Assembly: GCA_934589835.1 (NCBI GenBank)
Contig: CAKTOK010000031.1
Coordinates: forward strand, 1 to 18,201
Direction of reading: 5' to 3'
DNA from: an uncultured Oscillospiraceae bacterium
GTDB lineage: Bacteria; Bacillota; Clostridia; Oscillospirales; Oscillospiraceae
DNA: 18,201 bases
Below, in pieces: positions 14,197 to 18,201 of this stretch. The position numbers and the translations under genes were made by a program. Numbering within the stretch: the stretch's first letter is position 1; each line of letters starts with the position of its first letter. Under the pieces are notes generated by a model. It saw only the letters and a program-made list of their open reading frames with translations, was not told the origin of the DNA and made no database searches.

Positions 14197-15192
14197 ATGG
14201 AGAAAAGAGGACATTTTCCGCGCAAAACGGCAGGGCTGCTGGCTCTGCTGCTGGCGCTGACCATTTTTGCCGCCGGATGCGGAGATACCAAGGAGCCGGA
14301 CCAGCCGGACAAGGACCCCTCGGGGGAGAAGCCCACGGATATCGTGCTGGTGGAGCCGGAGGCCGTGGAGGTGCCGGTGGACTTTGAGACGGCGCAGGAG
14401 GCATGGCCCAACGCCTATGCCTACATCAAGATCCCCAATGCCAACGGATGCGCCATCCGCGAGGGCAACTTCATCGCGCAGCATCCCACGGATGACGGCT
14501 ACTACCTGTACCGCGATCTGGACGGCAAGGACAACAAGGCCGGTACGCTGTACACCGAGGCCAGCTACAACGATACGGACATGGAGGACCCCGTCACGGT
14601 GGTCTACGGCCACAATATGGCCAACCGCACCATGTTCGGCGGCCTGCAGAGCTACGCCGAGACGCTGAAGTTCGACGACAAGGCGGTGGTGGAGGTCTAT
14701 CAGCGGGGCCGGAGGATGACGTACCGCATTTTCGCCGGTATGCCCTACGACACCACCCACATCATGTACTACCACGATTTCACGGATGAGCAGGTGTTCA
14801 CCGACTTCTTCGCGGCGCTGGACAAGGCGGCCACGGATAAAAACTACACCGGCAGCGGCGACCATACCAACGGGTTCTGCCCCGCCGCCGGCAGCGTGAA
14901 CGTAGATCGGAGCGGCCTGCCCAAGTGGGGCGACAAGGTGCTGATCCTGTCTGTGTGCAAGAACGGCGACGACGCCCATCGCTATCTGGTGATGGCGAAG
15001 CTGACGGAGGATTCCGCCGAGCCGCTGCGGATGACGCGGGAGGAGGCCGAGAAGGCGGGGCTGACCGACCACATCATCGGCCTGGCACCGGCGACGGACG
15101 CGGCGGACGGCACAGGCGCCGCTGCTCCGGCGGGGGCGGATACGGCAGGGCAGGATGCAGCCAAGACCGATACCAGCAAAAAGACCAACTGA
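14197..15192 (+). CDS. Class B-type sortase with lipoprotein signal
   Basis: Sortases are surface transpeptidases that cut a sorting signal and attach proteins to the wall or link pilins. The 331-aa product has all three catalytic residues: His139 in VVYGHNM, Cys254 in LILSVC (family TLxTC), and Arg262 in AHRYLV. Order and spacing fit class B, including the QEAWPNAYAYIKIP start near residue 67 and the long helical insert between His and Cys. The N-terminus is unusual: KTAGLLALLLALTIFAAGC forms a lipoprotein signal with lipobox Cys28, instead of an uncleaved membrane anchor. A Pro/Asp/Glu-rich spacer follows, and a 60-residue Ala/Thr/Asp tail ends the protein. GAAAGGAG sits 6 nt before the ATG. 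No sortase substrate gene is nearby. Confidence 0.92.
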   Translation: MEKRGHFPRKTAGLLALLLALTIFAAGCGDTKEPDQPDKDPSGEKPTDIVLVEPEAVEVPVDFETAQEAWPNAYAYIKIPNANGCAIREGNFIAQHPTDDGYYLYRDLDGKDNKAGTLYTEASYNDTDMEDPVTVVYGHNMANRTMFGGLQSYAETLKFDDKAVVEVYQRGRRMTYRIFAGMPYDTTHIMYYHDFTDEQVFTDFFAALDKAATDKNYTGSGDHTNGFCPAAGSVNVDRSGLPKWGDKVLILSVCKNGDDAHRYLVMAKLTEDSAEPLRMTREEAEKAGLTDHIIGLAPATDAADGTGAAAPAGADTAGQDAAKTDTSKKTN

Positions 15193-15197
15193 ATGAG

Positions 15198-15229
15198 AAA
15201 GCACCTCTCCCGATGGGAGAGGTGCTTTT
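15198..15229. terminator. Terminator between convergent sortase and RluA-type genes
   Basis: A 14-bp perfect stem pairs 15198-15211 with 15215-15228 around a 3-nt loop, followed by a T run (15226-15229). It lies between two converging genes. On the plus strand it ends the sortase; on the minus strand the trailing TTT gives weaker termination for the pseudouridine synthase. Confidence 0.88.
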
Positions 15230-15236
15230 GCTCCGT

Positions 15237-15881
15237 TCAGAGCTCAGCAGGCAGGCGGAACAGGGACCAGGGCGCTGTGTCCGGCGGCGGACAGGCGAAG
15301 GTCATGGCCTCACCGGTCTGGGGATGGGCGAAGGAGAGGCGGCAGGACCAGAGGGCGATGGGGTACGGCGCATCGGACGCGCCGTACTTGCGGTCGCCGG
15401 ACAGCGGCAGGCCGCGGGAGGCAAACTGTACGCGGATCTGATGGGTGCGGCCGGTATAGAGCCGGACCCGCACCAGCGTCAGGCCATCGGCGGCGTCCAG
15501 CACCTCATAGGACAGGCGAGCCTCCCGCGCGTCCGGCGAGGGGGCGTCCGCTACGTAGGTCACGCGGCGCTGGGGATCACGGGCCAGCAGGTCCGTCAGG
15601 GTAGCGACGGGCTGGGAGGGCGTGCCGCACAGCACGGCCAGATATTCCTTGGTGAAGCGGCGCTGGCGGATCTGCTGGGACAGCAGGGAGGCGGCCATGC
15701 GGCTGCGGGCGAAGACCATGACGCCGGATACCTGCGCGTCCAGCCGGTGGACCGTGCGGATGCAGTCGGTGCGGAGCTGGGCGCGGAGCAGGTCCGGCAT
15801 CCCGCCGGGCTCGTCGGCGGACACCACGCCCACCGGCTTGACAGCCACCACGATGCGGGAATCCTGATAGAGTATGTCCAT
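15237..15881 (-). CDS. RluA-family pseudouridine synthase
   Basis: The enzyme converts specific uridines in rRNA or tRNA to pseudouridine. The 214-aa protein shows the family motif HRLDAQVSGVM (45-55) with catalytic Asp48, and TGRTHQIRVQ (143-152). It lacks the N-terminal S4 RNA-binding domain of RluD, so it belongs with the short single-domain members; the target base cannot be told. The ATG at 15879-15881 is preferred over a GTG at 15888-15890 because AGGAGG overlaps that GTG and is well spaced for the ATG. Its own promoter lies at 15905-15933. Confidence 0.93.
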   Translation of the reverse strand: MDILYQDSRIVVAVKPVGVVSADEPGGMPDLLRAQLRTDCIRTVHRLDAQVSGVMVFARSRMAASLLSQQIRQRRFTKEYLAVLCGTPSQPVATLTDLLARDPQRRVTYVADAPSPDAREARLSYEVLDAADGLTLVRVRLYTGRTHQIRVQFASRGLPLSGDRKYGASDAPYPIALWSCRLSFAHPQTGEAMTFACPPPDTAPWSLFRLPAEL

Positions 15882-15904
15882 GCGTCCCACCTCCTATTGA
15901 GCAG

Positions 15905-15933
15905 AGTGTAGCACAGAACAGGCGGGGATGCAA
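15905..15933 (-). promoter_or_regulatory. Sigma-A promoter for RluA-family gene
   Basis: On the minus strand TTGCAT (15928-15933) and TACACT (15905-15910) are 17 nt apart, with a TG one base before the -10. Its -35 is 8 nt from the -35 of the divergent repressor promoter, so the two share a control region. Confidence 0.72.
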
Positions 15934-15941
15934 ATTTTTGC

Positions 15942-15970
15942 TTGACAGGGGAGGTCTAATCGGTTAGACT
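15942..15970 (+). promoter_or_regulatory. Sigma-A promoter for BlaI/BlaR1-type pair
   Basis: TTGACA (15942-15947) is a consensus -35, and TAGACT (15965-15970) is the -10 at 17-nt spacing. Operator 1 (15954-15969) occupies the spacer and -10. Operator 2 lies just downstream. This is the layout of an autorepressed promoter. Confidence 0.85.
15954..15969. promoter_or_regulatory. Operator 1, BlaI-type dyad
   Basis: Perfect inverted repeat GTCTAA-TCGG-TTAGAC. It overlaps the promoter spacer and the -10, so bound repressor would block RNA polymerase. It shares GTCTA-N6-TAGAC with operator 2. Confidence 0.8.
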
Positions 15971-15980
15971 GCAAATAAGA

Positions 15981-15998
15981 GGTCTAACGATGTAGACC
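15981..15998. promoter_or_regulatory. Operator 2, BlaI-type dyad
   Basis: Perfect inverted repeat GGTCTA-ACGATG-TAGACC in the first transcribed bases, centred 28 bp from operator 1. It overlaps the probable start of transcription and ends 12 nt before the repressor ATG. Confidence 0.8.
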
Positions 15999-16010
15999 GG
16001 AGAGGAGCGG

Positions 16011-16388
16011 ATGCGGTTGGAAACGCCGAAGATCTTTGACAGCGAGCTGCGGTTCTGCGAGATCCTGTGGGAGCGGCAGCCGGTAAAGAGCAGCGAGCTG
16101 GTGCAGCTGTGCGCCCAGCGGCTGGGGTGGAAGAAATCCACCACCTACACGGTCATCAAGCGGCTGACCGAGCGGGGCGTGGTGCAGACGGAGAACGCCG
16201 TGGTGACGGCGCGGGTGTCCCGCGACGAGGTACAGCGGGCCGAGAGCCGCGCCTTTGTGGAGCGGAATTTCAGCGGCAGCCTGCCCAGCTTTCTCAACGC
16301 CTTTGTGGGTGGGCGCGGACTGTCGGCGGAGGAGGCAGACGAGCTGCGGCGGATGATCGCCGATTTTGAGGAGAAACGAAATGACTGA
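16011..16388 (+). CDS. BlaI/MecI/CopY-family transcriptional repressor
   Basis: The 125-aa winged-helix protein is expected to dimerise on the two dyads upstream and repress its own operon. Residues about 8-70 form the DNA-binding domain: ILWERQPVKSSELVQLC, then the recognition region WKKSTTYTVIKRLTERG typical of the family, then a wing. The C-terminal 50 residues (NAFVGGRGLSAEEADELRRMI) form the dimer helices. In this family a membrane protease signals its removal or inactivation, and such a gene overlaps its 3' end by 8 nt. GAGAGGAG precedes the ATG at 16011. The family is firm; the inducing signal is unknown. Confidence 0.94.
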   Translation: MRLETPKIFDSELRFCEILWERQPVKSSELVQLCAQRLGWKKSTTYTVIKRLTERGVVQTENAVVTARVSRDEVQRAESRAFVERNFSGSLPSFLNAFVGGRGLSAEEADELRRMIADFEEKRND

Positions 16389-18201
16389 TCTATTTCTGAG
16401 GATCGTGGAGCTTTCATGGCAGGCGGGAGTGCTGGCGCTGGCGGTGATGCTGGCGCGGCTGGCGCTGCGCCGCGCGCCCAAGTGGGCGGTGTGCCTGCTG
16501 TGGGCGCTGGTGGCGATGCGGCTGGTACTGCCCTTCTCCCTGCAAAGCCCTGTGAGCCTACAGGCGGCACAAAGCCCTGTCACGGCGGCGCTGTGTGAGC
16601 TGCCCCAGACACAGGAGGCGGCGCAGAAAACAGACGAGGTGCTGTCCGGCGGCTCGGCGGAGCCGGTGACACCGCAGCCGCCGGTGATCCTGACGGAGAC
16701 GGTACGGCCTGTACCGGCGGCAAAGCCCGCGATGACGCTGTCGCTGTTGGCGGCGATCTGGCTGGCGGGCGTGGCGGTGATGCTGACGTATCTGCTGACC
16801 AGCTATCTGCGGATCTATCATCAGGTGCGGACGGCGGTGCGGCTGGAGGACAACGTGTACCGCTGCGACCGGTGGGGCACGCCCTTCGTGCTGGGGGTGT
16901 TCCGGCCCCGCATCTATGTGCCGGTGGGCGTGGACGAGGCGGATCTGCCGCAGGTGCTGGCCCATGAGCGCTGCCACATCCGACGGGGCGACCATGCGGT
17001 AAAGCCGCTGGCGTTTTTGCTGCTGGCGGTACACTGGTTCAATCCGGTGCTGTGGGCGGCGTATATCCTGCTGGGCCGCGACATGGAGAACGCCTGCGAC
17101 GAGCGGGTGCTGCGGACGCTGGACAGCGCGGGGCGGGCAGCCTACTCCCGGGCGCTGGTGGCCTGCGCCGTGCAGGAGCGTCCGGCGGCGGTGTGCCCGC
17201 TGGCCTTCGGCGAGACGGCGGTGAAGGAGCGGGTGAAAAACGCCCTGCGCTACCGGAAGCCGGCGCTGTGGGCGGCGGTGCTGTTGCTGCTGGCGGCGGT
17301 CATCATCGGCGTGTGCTTCCTGACCAGTCCGGGCCGGCAGGAGGCCGATCTGGACAGCGGTACCGTGGGCGGCGCGGCGGGGGCCGCATTCGAGGAGATC
17401 ACGCCGTGGCCCAGCGAGACGGAGAACGACCCTGTCAGCATCGATCCGGCGGACTACGGCATCGTGTACGATGCGGAGCACCTGCCGGACTGGGAGACCT
17501 GCCCGCTCAGCTATCTGTGCGCCTATTATCTGGGCGGTGACGGCGCGTATTCCGAGGGCGCCATCGACACACTGGCCCAGCGGTACCGGCAGGCGCCCAA
17601 CACGGTCCGGAGCTATCTGAACAAGCTGGCGGCCAGGTATGAGGGCGTGGACGGGCAGATCCTGTCCCAGATCCAGCTGACCGCGGGGAATATGTACGGC
17701 ATCGAGCCCACGGTGGACGTGCAGAACGGCGCTGCCTCGGCGCTGGAGGAGCGGCTGACGGAGACGCTGACGGGCTATTTCCTTATGCGGGCCAACGCCA
17801 TCGCCGACAACGCCACCGGCACGGCCTACTGCGTGGAGAAGCTGCGATGGGATGCCCTGAGCCGCAGACAGGCTGCCGTGTGGCCCTATGTGGCGGCGGA
17901 CGACCTGCGGGCCGTACACGTCACGGTGCACGTGACGGAGGTGCGGACGCTGAACGACGGCGGCACGCGGCTGGTGCTGGAGGAGCTGACCATGCTGGAC
18001 TACGGCACGGGCAGCGACCGGTACGGCTGGGGCACCACGCACCGGCTGGAGATCCATGAGGACCGCGCGGATGTGCCGCGGGTGACGTGGGACGCCTATG
18101 ACGAAAGCGATCTGGGCGATGGCTATGTCTCTCAGGATCAGCAGACGGATATATCGGCCGCTGCCATGGACATGGCCATCACCGGCCCGTGGACCGGCCT
18201 T
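16381..18201 (+). CDS. BlaR1-type M56 membrane metalloprotease, 3' end off window
   Basis: The open frame starts at ATG 16381, inside the repressor gene, and stays open to the end of the window, giving 607 visible residues. It has the M56 layout. Hydrophobic helices lie at about 11-30, 35-52, 119-142, 207-231 and 295-315. Zinc ligands are His195 and His199 in HERCH with catalytic Glu196, and probably Glu236 in MENACDE. In the family this protease is activated by an outside signal and inactivates the paired repressor. After the last helix, about 285 visible residues form the outer region. I see no SxxK or KTG penicillin-sensor motif there, and the sequence (YGIVYDAEHLPDW near 359-371, YDESDLGDGY near 574-583) matches no sensor I know. 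The C-terminus is missing. Confidence 0.9.
   Translation, partial: MTDLFLRIVELSWQAGVLALAVMLARLALRRAPKWAVCLLWALVAMRLVLPFSLQSPVSLQAAQSPVTAALCELPQTQEAAQKTDEVLSGGSAEPVTPQPPVILTETVRPVPAAKPAMTLSLLAAIWLAGVAVMLTYLLTSYLRIYHQVRTAVRLEDNVYRCDRWGTPFVLGVFRPRIYVPVGVDEADLPQVLAHERCHIRRGDHAVKPLAFLLLAVHWFNPVLWAAYILLGRDMENACDERVLRTLDSAGRAAYSRALVACAVQERPAAVCPLAFGETAVKERVKNALRYRKPALWAAVLLLLAAVIIGVCFLTSPGRQEADLDSGTVGGAAGAAFEEITPWPSETENDPVSIDPADYGIVYDAEHLPDWETCPLSYLCAYYLGGDGAYSEGAIDTLAQRYRQAPNTVRSYLNKLAARYEGVDGQILSQIQLTAGNMYGIEPTVDVQNGAASALEERLTETLTGYFLMRANAIADNATGTAYCVEKLRWDALSRRQAAVWPYVAADDLRAVHVTVHVTEVRTLNDGGTRLVLEELTMLDYGTGSDRYGWGTTHRLEIHEDRADVPRVTWDAYDESDLGDGYVSQDQQTDISAAAMDMAITGPWTGL

Noticed and set aside
12928..15204. 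A 758-codon open frame on the minus strand across the ejection-type protein and sortase
   Set aside because: Same shadow effect. It crosses a promoter and a terminator and has low-complexity composition.
1..18201. CRISPR arrays, insertion sequences, tRNA or rRNA genes
   Set aside because: No regularly spaced repeats, transposase motifs or tRNA/rRNA signatures were seen apart from the tmRNA.

Overview
The window looks like chromosome from a GC-rich member of the Bacillota, most likely class Clostridia near Oscillospiraceae. The reasons are the GC-rich coding sequence, AGGAGG-type ribosome binding sites, clear sigma-A promoters (TTGNNN-N17-TANACT), a class B-type sortase, a BlaI/BlaR1-type pair and a Firmicutes-style tmRNA tag. 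This placement is inference from style and gene families, not from a marker gene.

Layout. (1) 1-1630, minus strand: a trans-translation block made of smpB, a cyclophilin-type peptidyl-prolyl isomerase and tmRNA (ssrA) with its terminator, all in one direction behind a promoter at 1602-1630. (2) 1656-2642, plus strand: a Nudix ADP-ribose pyrophosphatase-type gene and a small three-helix membrane protein, each with its own promoter, closed by an 18-bp terminator hairpin. (3) 2643-14073, plus strand: thirteen tightly packed, intact virion genes in podovirus-like order. They are a zinc-ribbon protein, small terminase, large terminase, portal, Prp-like cysteine protease, scaffold, N4-gp56-type major capsid protein, a small head protein, a head-tail adaptor candidate, a beta-propeller tail protein, a coiled-coil protein, a tail fibre, and a peptidoglycan-binding/ejection-type protein. 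I see no integrase, repressor, replication, holin or endolysin gene, and host genes resume directly on both sides. (4) 14090-15229: a promoter, a terminator/attenuator hairpin, a sortase with a lipoprotein signal, and a terminator. (5) 15237-18201: an RluA-family pseudouridine synthase (minus strand) divergent from a BlaI-type repressor and an M56 (BlaR1-type) membrane metalloprotease that runs off the window. Two inverted-repeat operators lie at the repressor promoter.

The most notable part is the virion cassette. It encodes its own Prp-like protease, the family that in Staphylococcus trims ribosomal protein L27 at LQFF|A. Both its scaffold (WQAFA) and its major capsid protein (LQLFA) carry a matching site at exactly residues 8-12. 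This gives a self-contained head-maturation hypothesis: one small protease cutting two partner proteins at the same position. The intact but minimal gene set raises the possibility of a domesticated particle or gene-transfer-agent-like element, although a cryptic or satellite prophage remains possible.

Other points of interest are a probable ATA start codon for the small terminase, a short promoter-to-terminator unit in front of the sortase, an apparently lipid-anchored sortase, and a BlaR1-type receptor whose visible outer domain does not look like a penicillin sensor.
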